Source: Arachnopeziza araneosa
Lineage: Eukaryota > Ascomycota > Leotiomycetes > Helotiales > Arachnopezizaceae
Length of the DNA stretch: 64,000 nt
Reading direction: 5' to 3'
NCBI GenBank assembly: GCA_003988855.1
Contig: QYAI01000104.1
Location: 1 to 64,000 of the forward strand
Part shown: positions 1-11,898 of the stretch, piece by piece
Position numbering within the stretch: the stretch's first letter is position 1
Layout: every line of letters begins with the position of its first letter
Notes under the pieces: generated by a model
Databases searched by the model: none
Told to the model about the DNA's origin: nothing
What the model saw: only the letters and a program-made list of their open reading frames with translations
Position numbers and translations under genes: made by a program

Positions 1-1110
1 ATTGTTATATGATAATCGTGTCAGTAGGTGATAACGAAAGGCCGCTGGTCATTCGTTTATTCATGCATTGTGGCATTGATCTTTAATATGCTAGATTCAG
101 AGAGGGACATTTTGGTAAGGCCGGGAATTGTTATATGATAATCGNGTCAGTAGGTGATAACGAAAGGCCGCTGGTCATTCGTTTATTCATGCATTGTGAC
201 ATTGATCTTTAATATGCTAGATTTAGAGAGGGATATTTTGGTAAGGCCGGGAATTGTTATATGATAATCGTGTCAGTAGGTGATAACGAAAGGCCGCTGG
301 TTATTCGTTTATTCATGCATTGTGGCATTGATCTTTAATATGCTAGATTCAGAGAGGGGCATTTTGGTAAGGCCGGGAATTGTTATATGATAATCGCGTT
401 AGTGGATGATGAAGAAAGGCCGCTGGTCAGTTGTTTTATTTATGCATTGATCGCTGCAGTCACCCTTCCCCTCTGGCCTTGATCTTCAATATGCTGGCTT
501 CAGAAGGGGATATTTTGGTAAGGCCGGGAATTGTCATATTAATAATCGCATTAATAGACAATAAAGAAAGGCCGCTGGTCAGTCATTTTATTCATGCATT
601 GATCGCTGCAGTCACCCTTCCCTTCTGGCCTTGATCTTCAATATGCTGGCTTCAGAAGAGGATACTGTGGTAAGGCCGGGAATTGTAGTGAGGCCGGGGA
701 TTGTGGTAAGGACAGGAATTGTTATGTTAATACTTGCATCAGTGAATGATAAAGAAAAGCCGGGGATTTTGGTAAGGCCGGGGATTGTTATGATAATACT
801 TACATTAGTAAATGATAAAGAAAAGTCGCTGGTAACACTCTATCCGTCTTTTATTCATTGCTGCAGGCACTGTTCCCTTTTAGCCTTAATCTTCGACATG
901 CTAGCTTTAGAAGAGTAATTTTTAGTATGGCCAGGAATTGTTATATTATGCCTACATTAGTAAAAATGAAGAAAAGTGACACTCAATCAGTAGTTTTTAC
1001 TCGTGCATTGATGGCTGCAGGCACCCTTCACTTGTGCTTAATCTACAATATGCTAGCTTCAGAAGAGGTTATTTTAGTAACGCCGGAAATTTTTATGTGA
1101 ATGCTTACAT
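1..1110. repeat. Minisatellite: tandem 126-bp units grading into ~151-bp and degenerate units
   Basis: Units start at 1, 127 and 253 (exactly 126 bp each). Two longer units follow, starting at 379 and 530, about 151 bp each because of an added segment with ctgcagtcaccctt. From 682 the copies become irregular, and a short aggccgggattg-type motif is itself repeated several times. Recognisable remnants continue to about 1110. The first three copies differ almost only by transitions (C/T and G/A). One ambiguous base (n) lies at 145. The array runs off the left edge, so its full length is unknown. Short open frames inside it are repeat artefacts with a recurring RPGIV-like pattern, and I do not call them genes. 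Confidence 0.93.
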
Positions 1111-4100
1111 TAGTAAATTCCAATTGTTTTCTTCTCTGTCTTTTACAGGAAAATAACAAGCGAATATAAGCGAACGGGAAAGGGGGTCCGTCACGTGAAT
1201 ATTCCCACTATTCCACTATCTAGTAGTTTATCATCAGCGTCAATCCAATCAAAGAGGAGAACTAGCCTAGTCACAAGATCTTAAAGAGACATCTCTTCCC
1301 TTGCCCTTGGCCAGTGTAGTCCAACCACAGATAACCGACTGGTGAGGTTGTTGATTCCCAGCGCATAAAGTAATCCAAGTTTCCTTACACATCAAACCAA
1401 TTAAGTATGTTTCCCCTAGGCTCATCAAATTTGCTTGTCCTCTGCTCTCATTCTGCTCATGGGCTCACTCCTTGCAAACTCTCAAGTGATTGGGCGTAGT
1501 GCCCCTGCAGGTCCGAGGTATTCCATTTGAAAGTGCCTTCGAGAATTAGAACAGAAATAACTCTTGACTCAGATGCGGCGTTAGGCATAGAAGTATGGTT
1601 GGCCAGAAGCATTGGCAATGTCGGAATTTTCGTGGCCGTAGAGATGTGTAGGAGGTAGGTAAAGCTAGGGTAGAATCACAAGCAGGGTTGAACAACTTGA
1701 CAATCGACATCGCGTTTGAATATACCTAGGGCAGTGTTGAAACTTCCTTCGAGTTTATAATCTGTGTATAGGATGGTAATGACCCACAGTTAGACAGAGG
1801 ATATGGAGGTAGGAGGGGCGAGGCCTGATGTTCGAGTTGTTCGAAGAAGGAGGAGGAGGAGGAGGAGTAGAGGAGGTAAGATGCCTAAAATCAATACTTC
1901 GTGTGATAGGGTTGATAATAGAGGCAAGTCCTGTGTCTGTCAGTACACTGCTTGTATGGTTGTGTATTGGCATGCGTGACATACCTTGCAGCGTTGAAGT
2001 GTGGCCTATATTCTGCGCTTCGACAAGCCTCTTCTTTGATCCAAACAACAGTTAATCAGCCCCGTACTTCCCACGTTGTTGGATTCTAAAAAAATAAAAA
2101 TTGTTTGGTGATACGAGTCTGTTAGAAGGTTTTCCATCAAATCGGAGCGACAGCCTGGAAGAATGTAGATCAGTGTCTCGTTAATTCCTTGCGCAGCTTG
2201 AAACCTTGTGACATTCTTTAGAGATCGTGAAAAATCCCAACGTTTCTTGAGTTGTCAATAGTTCTCCAAGGAAGGAGCGACTGCTAAATAATGGCTGGCG
2301 ACTTTGACGATTGCGAAGGAGGGTCTAGAGACCTTGGGGATCATACAGGCAAATACTTGGTGGTATGAACTGAAACTTCCAGAGGAAACTGTATCGGGTA
2401 TCATTTCATGGCTCAGGAGCCAGTTCTTTGACTGATAGACGCCAGTCAAGCTTGTAGGCATAGAAGTAAAATTCTCTTAGATTCCCATAGCCGCGCCATC
2501 ATCTGTTTTGTCTTCCGAACGGAGTAGGACCTTCCTGTGATCATGACTTTCCACTGTCCCATTCCACCAGGGAATGATCTCTCCAACCTCTTGTCGCCAT
2601 CCACCCTACCATATCTTCCATATATACCCTACCAAGCTCGACATATTTCTCTGTTGGCTAATTAGACCCAACAACAGAATAATCCACTCCACCGGAACCC
2701 TTCCTGGCCGCAAACATCTCGAGATCTTCAGAGCGGGATGGAACAGCTACCTCTATATAAGTTAACTGTTAACTTCACGGAGAGGCTCGCCGAAACTCCA
2801 GCGCATGTTCATTCTGAGGGACTGAACCATGTTTCTCTAGTTCGTGGCAGTCATGTCTTGGAGATGGAAGATGGCAGGTTGTGCCATGGTTTCTAATAAA
2901 GATTATATTTGGACTGTGGACGCGTTTCTAGATGAACTGATAACTTGTCAAGAAAGATTAGAAATAGGCATTTTTATCTTGCATTGTCCTTCTTCGGTTC
3001 GGACGGAGGTCTGAAGGTTAAAAACCTACGACAGAGACATTCTTTCAAGTTCAGGCACAAATATCTAACCATTCGGAGAAAAGAGATCATCAGGTACCAA
3101 GGTTGGTGAACCTAGGATTCTAAATATTCTGGAGAAGTTGTGAGCATCAATCTGATGATAAATCATTTTCCGCCTCTGACTCAATCAGTTCTTCCACTTT
3201 CGTATCAGCTAACTATTAATGCAGATTGCTCAGCCCAAGTCGCACAATGACGCTCACAATTCTTTATCCTTCAGAGCGACCTCTACAAACGAAAGATCTT
3301 CTAACCCTCCGCGTCGGCGAGGCAAGATCTACTAGAAGCTCTCTATCTAAATCTCGAAAACCAGCTGGTTGATTTGCTATCCCATATCCTTACCTTGTTC
3401 GAATTCTCAGGTCGTATATTATGCTCGATAATACCTCGTCGGGTGATAAATTGAAGAATCCGATATAGAAGCGACGATATATAAGTTTTTCAAGTCTACA
3501 AGTGTGTCCGAAGAGTTGGCATACAAACTCGATCGAAGGGGCGGAAGATGGAGGGAATTAGATACACACTATTCTCAAGACTGTAGACTTTTCGTGGCCG
3601 AAAAATACCTGGTTAATGGAGTATGAAACTCTCTTCACACAGTTGATCTGTGAGTTCTCTGGACTTTAGAATTATCTTCTCTCTACGATTTTCCAAGATA
3701 CACCTCTGAGTTGGCTATGGCTTGGGAGATTTGGAGCTGTGAAGGGATAAAGATTTACGGGAGGAGAGAATTGGAGGCCGTTATGTTGAATACCGATTAG
3801 TCTGCTTATCTACAAATTAAAATACGATAACGAGTGGATTCTTTGTATCTATTGATGCCAGTTTTGGAGATCTGGAGAAAAAGACTTCAGAAAGAGCTTA
3901 AATTTATACGGAGGACAACGACAGAGTCTAAAACAGGTTCAGAGTAAGAGAAATTTTCGGTAATGCTTTCTTTTACAGACAACAGACAACAGACGAGAGA
4001 GCATTAGAGTGACATTCCAGAAGTTTGTATTCCCCAGGAACTGTAAGCATAATCAGATTGACACCCATTCCCTCTCCAGACTCTCCTCAATGCTCCGCAA

Positions 4101-4171
4101 CCCAATCATCAGAAATGACTCTCGATCTTCTTCGCCCAAAATCAGTCCGAATTTTCGACTTCCATTTCAGG
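1111..4171. other. Gene-poor stretch, 3 kb
   Basis: No reading frame here looks protein-like on either strand; the open frames are short and low-quality. A purine microsatellite (GGA repeats) lies at about 1846-1878. A perfect TCACGTGA palindrome lies at 1191-1198, just past the minisatellite. I see no tRNA-like fold and no intact transposon gene. Confidence 0.5.
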
Positions 4172-5008
4172 TTACATCATCCGCGAGCGATAGGCCTTCC
4201 ACGAATCAAGCTTATTCTTAGTCTCTGCCTCGCTTTGTGCTCTCTGCGCCTCCATCTTTGCCTTCCACTCTGCCTCCGCACCCTCTTTCAACGCCAAAGA
4301 CATCGAAACAGCCAAGTAATCTCTCCAGCCTCTCTGCTTCAGCAAGGCGTACGCTCTGGGCCAATCCCGGTCAGAATCCATCAGGTACGTATCGGGGATT
4401 TCATCTAGCTCCGTGAAAGAATTCCATCTGACAGTGAATTTGATCCCAGTTGTCACGATGTAGTCCGAATGGTTCTGCAGGTTTAGAAGAGTGTTCATGT
4501 TGAACCAGTCGAATCGGAAGAGAGACAGAACGTGCATTTTCAGATCTTCCAGGGTGGATGTGGCGTGAATGGGAATGATTCCACTGCTGTAGAAGGAGGG
4601 GTCTAGTTTTCCGTTGATGGCAGGCATGAAATGGACAAGAATGTACTCTGGGGTTTCATTGAAGCTGGGTGTGTCAATGCTATGATGGTGGGTTTGATCT
4701 GACTCCTCGAATGTGAGTTCTGGCTCGACAATTTCTGGAGGGTCTGAGCCTTGGTCCGAAGCTGCCAGGTTCTCGGTCATATGGTCGAAATTGACTGACG
4801 GTTCTAGTTCGAGAGTTCCTGGAGATTCTGATCCATTGTCGGAGTTTGACATGCTTCGAAAAATGAAGTTTTGCTTGACTGAGGCTATTGGTATGTGATG
4901 TTCTGGATGTCCTAGAATGCCATTGACCTGTGCTAATTCCTCAATCCAGAGTACAGGGCCTTGTTCTGGAGTTTCCAATGGTTCTGAATCCTCGTTGGGT
5001 TCAGCCAT
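4172..5008 (-). CDS. Hypothetical protein, 278 aa, acidic N-terminus
   Basis: This is a single uninterrupted frame. I start it at the ATG at 5008 (MAEPNEDSEP). An upstream in-frame ATG at 5131 would add 41 residues that look like translated leader. Residues 1 to about 115 are rich in Glu, Pro, Ser and Asp and are probably disordered. Residues ~120-235 look like a folded unit with hydrophobic strands (EYILVHFMP, VLSLFRFDWF, DYIVTTGIKFTV). Residues ~240-278 form an Ala/Glu/Lys-rich charged helix ending in KAYRSRMM. I do not recognise the family and assign no function. It stands alone in a gene-poor region, so it may be lineage-specific. Confidence 0.6.
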   Translation of the reverse strand: MAEPNEDSEPLETPEQGPVLWIEELAQVNGILGHPEHHIPIASVKQNFIFRSMSNSDNGSESPGTLELEPSVNFDHMTENLAASDQGSDPPEIVEPELTFEESDQTHHHSIDTPSFNETPEYILVHFMPAINGKLDPSFYSSGIIPIHATSTLEDLKMHVLSLFRFDWFNMNTLLNLQNHSDYIVTTGIKFTVRWNSFTELDEIPDTYLMDSDRDWPRAYALLKQRGWRDYLAVSMSLALKEGAEAEWKAKMEAQRAQSEAETKNKLDSWKAYRSRMM

Positions 5009-7183
5009 AGTTTCAGCTGTGGGATGAAGGCTTACTGAAGAGAGAAGGCCTAGATGATGATGAGGGGGACGGTATATATAGAACTCTCTTACTCTTTCCA
5101 CTGTACTATCCTTCAGCATATGAGCATACACTGAAACAGGATATCAAGCAGAAATTGCTTTTGCATAGCAAAGACTTATTTTATTCAACGTACATATCCG
5201 AAAGTCGCATCAACGAAACCATGCTTTGTTCATCAAGACATCAAGCAATCCAAAATCAAAGAAATAGTCATGGGTTTTGAGGTCCTATTCAAGCAACTCT
5301 CCGAAAATGGGCAGATCTGTTGAAACTTCTGCACAAAGATTCAATCAAACCTGTGGAAGTAGTCTATGTCACGGAGAGAGGCCTTGAATGAATGGAAAAC
5401 TCTATACACTCGAAATATTTCATCAAATGATAGAATTAAGATTGCATAAGCGTCCTACCTATCGGCATGATCTTCAACACGGCAAAATACCATTCAAACC
5501 CCCATTACTTACGACTAAACGTCCTAGGGAAACAGGGAGCAGGTTCCATGAGACAATGAAAATCTGCAACAATACCTCTCTCTCTAGAATTCCAGTTACA
5601 GAAACAACCTTGCAAGTTAAATCACCTCAGTAAACAGAACCACCCGTCACAAATATGACAAATTGCCTCTGCCAAAGAAGAAGAAGTGGAAAAATTCTTT
5701 TTGAAGAATAGAGAGCAAGACAACCAAGACCGCCAATCTCGATCCCAAGCCCAACTACCCAAGAAACATTCTATACTCGCAGCTCAGGAGGAAAGCAAAA
5801 TACTTCACTTCTACACAGGTCTCTTCTCCTGTATAATTTACAACTGAGTAATATCAAGAAGTATGGAATATCAGCTCTGCTCCGAGGCATCTGTCGATGC
5901 CAGCATATATCAATACAACAGCTGTTTTATATATATATTCTCTGATGGATGAATAAGGTGTTTGATGAACCACCGTATACTAAATACACGATTGCTAGAA
6001 AGTCATTTTTCAGTGTTTCTGAAGTCGGTCAGGTCAGTCTGGCGAAAAGTAGTCCCAGAGATCCAGTCCAGAATCCAGTCCCAAAGCAGTATAAAGATAG
6101 AAGTTCAGAAAGGATCAAGTTGCTCCTGGCACCCTAGCTCCCTTATTAATCCTTTATTGCCGTGTAAAAGAGGGTAGTAGTCTAGAGCACAAATGCTTTT
6201 TCACACCTGCATCCCGCACCGCCCTTCATTTGCTAAAAAAGATTATATCCGTAATCGAGAGTTTCTGTAAAGCGAGTTAGTGATAGAACAAGCTAAGTAT
6301 TGATGAGACAGTCCTGATTAATCAATTTGACGCTGTATTGATCACACACCCTGTTGTGTTGATAGATGCGGGCATTGATAGACGCCTCGGAGCAGCTCTG
6401 GCCTAGAGTGGGAGAGACTACTCAGCTGAATGGTGTGAATTGTATCTTTATGTCATATATGTCAGGATTTCAAGATTTTCTTTTGTATTTCTAACTTGTT
6501 TCATCTTCTAAAAACAAGAATGCTGATACTTCCTCTACAAAGCAACAGCCATACAAAATAAACGACTCAAAAAGATATATACCATCCTACAAAAACCATA
6601 TTGAGTCATCAACTGTCTCTCACGCTCACCCTGTACCCTGCACCATGCACTATCCATCAATCTAAACCCCACAACACCTCTGCGCTCCTCTCTCTTTACT
6701 CTCCCTACACATGTGAGATTACCACGCGTAAACAGGTGTCATTCGCAGAGGTGGCAATATAAACCAACCCCCAAATCCTCCCCCTGTCTCATGCTCATTT
6801 CCTAACTCTTCCGCGAGCAAGAGTTGATACTGTGATTTCCATCGGATTGGTTGGCTTGTTTCTCGAATTTCTTTGGCCCTCATGGAAAATAGTATATTTG
6901 GAATTGACATCTGTGGAGAGAGGATAGATCATGGCGAAAAGGAGAGATTATGACTGAAGAAGCCTGTAAGAGTGGACGCAGTTTTGCTCTCCTTCAAATT
7001 AGAGCGGGCATTCTGGTCACTGCTTCGTCACGTGACTATCAATGAGAGCCTCAAATTTGAGCTGCGTCAGGAATCACCCACCGAGAGGAACGAGTCTATT
7101 CTCCAAACACCCATACAATTCCCGTTTAATAAACTTTTGATCCAGACTCCCTACAACAGTCCAAAATCTTTGCTGCCACGATC
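5009..7183. other. Intergenic stretch, 2.2 kb
   Basis: I see only short open frames with no family resemblance. The first few hundred bases are the promoter side of the 4172-5008 gene. The last part is the 3' flank of the Ies2 gene. A TCACGTGA palindrome lies at 7028-7035. Confidence 0.45.
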
Positions 7184-8466
7184 CTAAGAAACCTCCTCAA
7201 TCAATTTTCCACCCATGCTCGACTTTCCGCCTCCTTGAAACAGTTTTCCCACCGGAGCATCCAACCACTCTTCAGGAACTCCGATACGATTACCGTCTTT
7301 ATTACTTACCCACCGAACAAACAACGGATTGGCTTTTGGTTGTTCTTCACCTGGTGTAGCATCACCAGCCACATTATTAAGGAGGTTACGACGAGCGTTG
7401 GTCTTTGGTGCTTGTTTCTTGAGGAGCTTGTTGATGGTCTCCATCTTTTCTTCTTCGTTGCGCTTCTCTGAGAGATTCTTGCGTCGGCGAGCCATTTCGG
7501 CCCGGCGCATGGCATGTTCTTCTGCCGTGAGATGCTTTTTGACTTGTACTTCTGGGAGGTGTTAGATGGGTAAGCGATGCAAGGGGAGAACTTGCCATCT
7601 GGGAGAGCTAATAAATGACCACTTCCACCGTCTTCAAGTCTCGCTCTTTGACGCTTCGTGAGTTTATTGAGATCTGGAGTTGAGCCTCGACTTCCACCTC
7701 CCGGTGTGTCATCATCAGAATCTAACTCATCATCGTCCTCCTCAATTTCCTCTTCGACTTCGATTTCTTCATCTTCTCCTTCAGCGTCTTCTTCATTTCC
7801 AGTTTGCATCGCCTCTTCTTCCTCCACCCCTTCAAGATCACTCTCCAAATCGCTTAGCTCCTCATCGCTTGCCTCTGCAACTTGCATCTGTTTCTTCTCG
7901 ACACTCATCAGACTGCCTCTCCCCTGGGGTTTCGCCGTTATCGAGTTCTTAGCTCTTGATACCTTGATGACCGGAGGTGGGGGAGGAATGTCCATCTCGA
8001 TATCCTCTTCACCTTCGGCATCCTCATCACCTAATCCATCATCCATCTCCTCATCCTCTTCGTCACCCTCAGCATCCTCATCCTCTCCTTCCGCATCAAC
8101 GTCTTCCATCTCCTCGTCCTCGTCTTCCTCGTCCTCGTCCTCACTCTCAAGCACATAACTCCTCTTCACATTTCTCGCTCTCTTCCCCTCTAGAATCTCG
8201 CCACCAATAAATTGCTCTCGTGAGCCAATACTGATAACCGCACTTCCCGAAGTAGACGATTTCGTCGCCTCCCGGAGTTTGCTAGATGAAGTCTTGACGG
8301 TCAAACTCAGCCTCGACGAGGGACCACGTGAGACAGTCGCCGAAGCGGTATCAGGCACCACATTACCACGCCTGGAGCGAGAAGGTCTAGGAGAAGGCGA
8401 ATCGTCAATAACTGCTTCTTTTTGTTTCACCGTCGTCGCACGGCGTGGGCGACGGAGTGTAGGCAT
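7184..8466 (-). CDS. ies2: INO80 chromatin-remodelling complex subunit Ies2/INO80B-like (PAPA-1 domain)
   Basis: Two exons, 8466-7596 and 7551-7184, join in frame to give 412 residues. Ies2 is a nuclear subunit of the INO80 ATP-dependent remodeller. The first ~90 residues are basic and Ser/Pro-rich. A long Glu/Asp-rich acidic stretch follows (SEDEDEEDEDEE and similar). The conserved PAPA-1 region then runs from TKRQRARLED through LLALPDE, across the splice, to HAMRRAEMARRRKNLSEKRN. The C-terminus carries a conserved PLFVRWVSNKDG segment and GVPEEWL. The 44-bp intron begins GCAAGT rather than GTAAGT (GC-AG class), and only this splice rejoins the PAPA-1 block. The N-terminus is less certain: see the possible upstream exon at 8789-8940. 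It is divergent from the PEX14/17 gene. Confidence 0.85.
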
Positions 8467-8788
8467 CGCGATATGAATGTAGTGTAAATGAGAATGGGGA
8501 TGGTGGTTGTTGGAATGAAGAAAGGAAAAGGGCGAAAAGGATTGATGATGTAAGAAGCCACCGGGCAACGCTTCAGCAGGAACGCAGGAGGTCCAGTGGT
8601 AAGGCGTAAGTGAGAAGCAGGCGCTTAACCGCGCTTCCCGCTCTGCAATACCCCAACCTCCTGGCATCCAAGTACACGTGGTGGCCAATCCATTGTCCAG
8701 CAATTCTCATTCCCAAACCGCTTCTGATTCCGCCTGACAAACATGATATAACACTCGCAAGACTGCACTAAAGAAAGGTAGAACTCAC

Positions 8789-8940
8789 GAAATCTTCTTC
8801 ACCGCAGGTTTGCTCGCCGCTCTCCCACCTCCAGATCGCCCCGAAGTTTTCAGGCCCAGTAGATCAACGCCGTACCCGTCATCATCCCCTTCCGAATCTG
8901 TACTGAGCCGACGGGCTTTCTTTGCGGGCCGGCCAGCCAT
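8789..8940 (-). CDS. Possible alternative 5' exon of the ies2 gene
   Basis: An ATG at 8940 opens a protein-like frame (MAGRPAKKARRLSTDSEGDD...) of about 50 codons that ends at a clean donor, TTTC|GTGAGTT, at 8788. It is basic and nuclear-looking, as expected for an Ies2 N-terminus. A strong pyrimidine-rich acceptor (CTCGCTCCAG) at 8372 would join it in frame to ...RGNVVPD inside the ies2 exon, skipping the 8466 start codon. That intron would be about 417 bp, long for this genome. The alternative is a separate short transcript. I cannot decide between these from sequence alone. Confidence 0.4.
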
Positions 8941-9320
8941 GGTTATGCCTGGGGAGGTTGCGCAGCGTGACGTTGTATCTCAGTTTGCGGTGATGGTGCG
9001 ACCGAATGAGCTGTACGAAGTATTGAATCTGTGCTCGCTCCTAGATCTGAGAATATGTCGAGAAGTTGTGGGTGAATGGCCCAAGATAAATAGATTCTAA
9101 GATTGTGAGAGATAATTTGGATAAGAAAGTGAAATGATATGCGAAGATCTGGCTGTTGTGAGCTACATGGCCCAAACGCTCGCTCAGGAGAATCCATACC
9201 CCTCGACCTCATTGGCCCAGACCGGCTGACTCAGCAACCTCGGCTTCGAGGCTCTGTTCCGACAACAACCACAATAACAAAATAAAGCTTCTATACAGCA
9301 ATAACTCTCCCACCCTCACA
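8941..9320. promoter_or_regulatory. Shared upstream region of ies2 and the PEX14/17 gene
   Basis: The 380 bp between two divergently oriented genes must hold both promoters. I see no other reading frame that resembles a protein and no clear TATA element. Confidence 0.5.
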
Positions 9321-10488
9321 ATGAGCGACTCAGATCCCAAAGACGACAAGACACATGTACCAACAGATGAGAAGAAAATTGAAGATGAGCCAAAAGCAGA
9401 ACACACCGACAGAGAAGCCATAGTCGACCAGGCGCGAAAGTTCCTCGCCTCGGACGAAATCCGCGATGCAGACACAGAGAAAAAGATCGCGTTTCTGGAG
9501 CAGAAAGGCCTGCAGCGAGATGAAATATATGGATTGCTAGGAGTGTCACGGAATGAAGAAGCAAGCCAATCCCATTTACCAGAGGTAGGTCCTCCATCTA
9601 CCTCACTAATTTATCTAACAAATCCAGGAACCCACACCTCAACCTCAACCTACACCTCCAACCACAAACCCAGAAGAAACCCATCCTCAGACCCGAACCC
9701 AACTCATCCAATCCACACCCGCTCAACCGCCGATAATAACCTACCCCGAATTCCTCACCACCTCCTCCGCCCCAACACCCCTCGTCACCCGGCCGCGCCT
9801 CCTCACAACGCTGTACCTCTTCTCCACGCTCAGCCTGCTCATATACGGGACGAGCAACCTGCTGGTGGCACCGATGCTCGCCTCCTTGACCACCTCCCGG
9901 CTCTCGCTCGCCGCCACCGCGCGATCTAACCTGGAAAAACTGATCGAGAAACTGGAGGGCGTGGTGTCCGTCGTGCCGTCGGGCGAGGATGGCGTGAGGG
10001 GGAAGGGTGCACATGGCCGGGAGAGGGATGGCGAGGAGAGCGAGGATGAGGATCCGTCCGAGTTGTTTCATCGGGATGTGGGTGTGCAGACGTCGTTGCC
10101 GCCGTCGCCGTCGCTTGGGCCCGTGGCGTTGACGAAGGAGGAGGATTCGCCGGCTGCGAGGGTTGCGGGTCAGAGTCAGGCGCTGTCGATGCTGCGGTCT
10201 TCGTTGAATGAGATGTTGGAGACGTCGGCGTCGGAGGGCCATGATGCGACGGAGCTGGAGGGCACGATTGGGATTTTGAGGGAGTATCTAGATGGCATGG
10301 CTTATGCGCCGGCTGTTAATTATGGGGGGATTTATGGAGGTGGAGGGTTGGTTGGGTATGGGAGTGGAGGGAAGGATAGTTTGGATGATGAGATTGCGAA
10401 GGTGAAGAGTAGTATTAGAGGGGTGAAGGGCGTGTTGCTTAGTGCGAGGAGTTTTCCCGGAGGTGTAAGAGCTGGTGGGAGTAGATAG
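9321..10488 (+). CDS. pex14/17: Peroxin of the PEX14/17 (PEX33) type
   Basis: Two exons, 9321-9584 and 9628-10488 (43-bp intron), give 374 residues. Residues ~32-80 match the PEX14 N-terminal domain: a helical module starting REAIVDQARKFL, with the typical FLEQKGL and EIYGLLG blocks. This domain binds PEX5 and PEX19 at the peroxisomal docking complex. A Pro/Thr/Gln-rich linker follows. Next comes ITYPEFL and a hydrophobic segment near 145-172 (LLTTLYLFSTLSLLIYG), then a probable coiled coil (LEKLIEKLEG). The C-terminal third is Gly-rich. The PEX14-like head with a PEX17-like middle is what filamentous ascomycetes call PEX14/17 or PEX33; ordinary PEX14 is the main alternative. Role: matrix-protein import and possibly Woronin-body biogenesis (family knowledge). 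Confidence 0.75.
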
Positions 10489-10801
10489 ATAATTGAAGAT
10501 ATTCACGTCAAGGTGTGTGCTGTGTGAGGTCAGGCATTCAATTGGAAACTGCGCTCGGTAAGGACTGTAGTTTATTGCTGTAAAGAGAAGCTAACTAGAA
10601 ATCCATTTCTACGGCCGTGAAAGTATCTGAAGAAGGAAAACACACAAGTTCAAAAGAGCGTGCTTTAACTCAGCAACCAAGCACCGCAACGCGAAATAGT
10701 TCCAGGACACTCAAAAAAGCCATCAATCAAGAAACAATCTGCACACAAATAAAGCCACCCTTGAAATAACGAACGACGTAGCAATGCAACCCAAAGTACT
10801 A
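10489..10801. other. Convergent 3' flanks
   Basis: About 310 bp between the stop codons of the PEX14/17 gene and the zinc-finger gene. It presumably holds both 3' UTRs. I see no gene. Confidence 0.5.
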
Positions 10802-11898
10802 CTATGAAATCTCGTATCCATTTTTCCGGGAATGCATTCTCATATGCTCACTCATCGACGAGGGATCTAAAGAAGCATTGCAGCCTGGCTCGGTACATTG
10901 AAGACGCAATTCCCGCTGAGTGACCTGATAAGGAGGAGCACCTTCGTGTTGATCTCGGCGATGCTTCAGGAGGTCTTTCTCCCGGAAATATCCACGTTTA
11001 CCAACTCTGTCGCAACCAGCGATGTCGCACGGGAAAGAACATTCATTGTGCTCATCACGCATATGCTTGGCGTAAGCCGACTGGTTCGAGAATGGTTTAT
11101 CCTGTTGTTGGGTCTTTCGGGAGAGGGTCTTGAAAGATTCATCTCGATATTTTGGACATTCAGCATGAGGACACGTTGGGAATGTGTATTTCATGCGAGA
11201 AGTCGCGCCTTCGCTACCAGGAGCTTCGACATGGTGATAGTTGCGCATATGTTGCATGAGATGGTCACGGCGTCGAAAGCCATTGACACCCTGATGACGA
11301 CGACATTTCATGCATGGGTACTTAGGTTCGACCTCGTCAAATCCTTCAAGATGTCTGTTAAGAACATCAAGTCGAGAAAACAGAGCACCACACTCACAGC
11401 CATATGGCTGATGTTGCTGCTCCTTTGCATGACGGAGGAGGTTCGCCTTGGAGGCCAATGACTCTTCACATTCAATACAATCATAGGGTCCTAACGTGGG
11501 AATGCGTTTGTGGCCGATAACGTGTGGGCTTTTTTGATGAGCGTCTCTCTCCTTGACAGTTGGGAACGATAGATTACAGCCGCTGTTTAGACATGGCCAG
11601 GGCTGATGGTCACTTAATCTTACGTGGTAGTTAATATAACCCTCGACGAGGCCCTTGGTCCTAGAAGTAAAGGTTTCCCCACAGGCCCAACATGATATAG
11701 AAAAAGTTGTGGCTGAATGATGATCATCCATTTCCGCGGGTTGCACCCGCCTGACACCCTTTTTGTTAGCAAGTGTCTTTTTTTTACTCACCTCTCATGA
11801 CCCACGTCTCTCTGCATGGAGTCATAACAGGCATCAAGAAGGTCTCCCTGTGACCAATCGATGTATTGATCAAAGTCCACAGGTTGTGGCTCCGACAT
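10802..11898 (-). CDS. C2H2-type zinc-finger protein
   Basis: Exon 1 (11898-11792, starting MSEPQPVDFD) is joined to exon 2 (11750-10802) across a 41-bp intron with donor GTGAGT, branch GCTAAC and acceptor GTCAG. The product is 351 residues. A series of Cys2His2-like fingers fills most of it: CWACGETF, CLNSGCNLSF, CIECEESLASKANLLRHAKEQ, CECGALFSRLDVLNRH, CMKCRRHQ...RRRDHLMQHMRN, CDIAGCDRVGKRGYF...DLLKHRRDQH and CTEPGC...SEHMRMH. Spacing is irregular, and several fingers use CxC or CxxxxC. This pattern is common in fungal C2H2 proteins of unknown target, so a nuclear DNA- or RNA-binding role is likely but not shown. Its start is followed upstream by the 3' end of the JmjC-like gene on the same strand. 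Confidence 0.8.

Noticed and set aside
631..918. Open frame encoding repeated RPGIV units
   Set aside because: It lies inside the minisatellite and is a by-product of the repeat; frame and content are not maintained between copies.
7658..8158. Plus-strand frame of Ser-rich protein
   Set aside because: It is the antisense shadow of the acidic (GAG/GAT-rich) stretch of Ies2.
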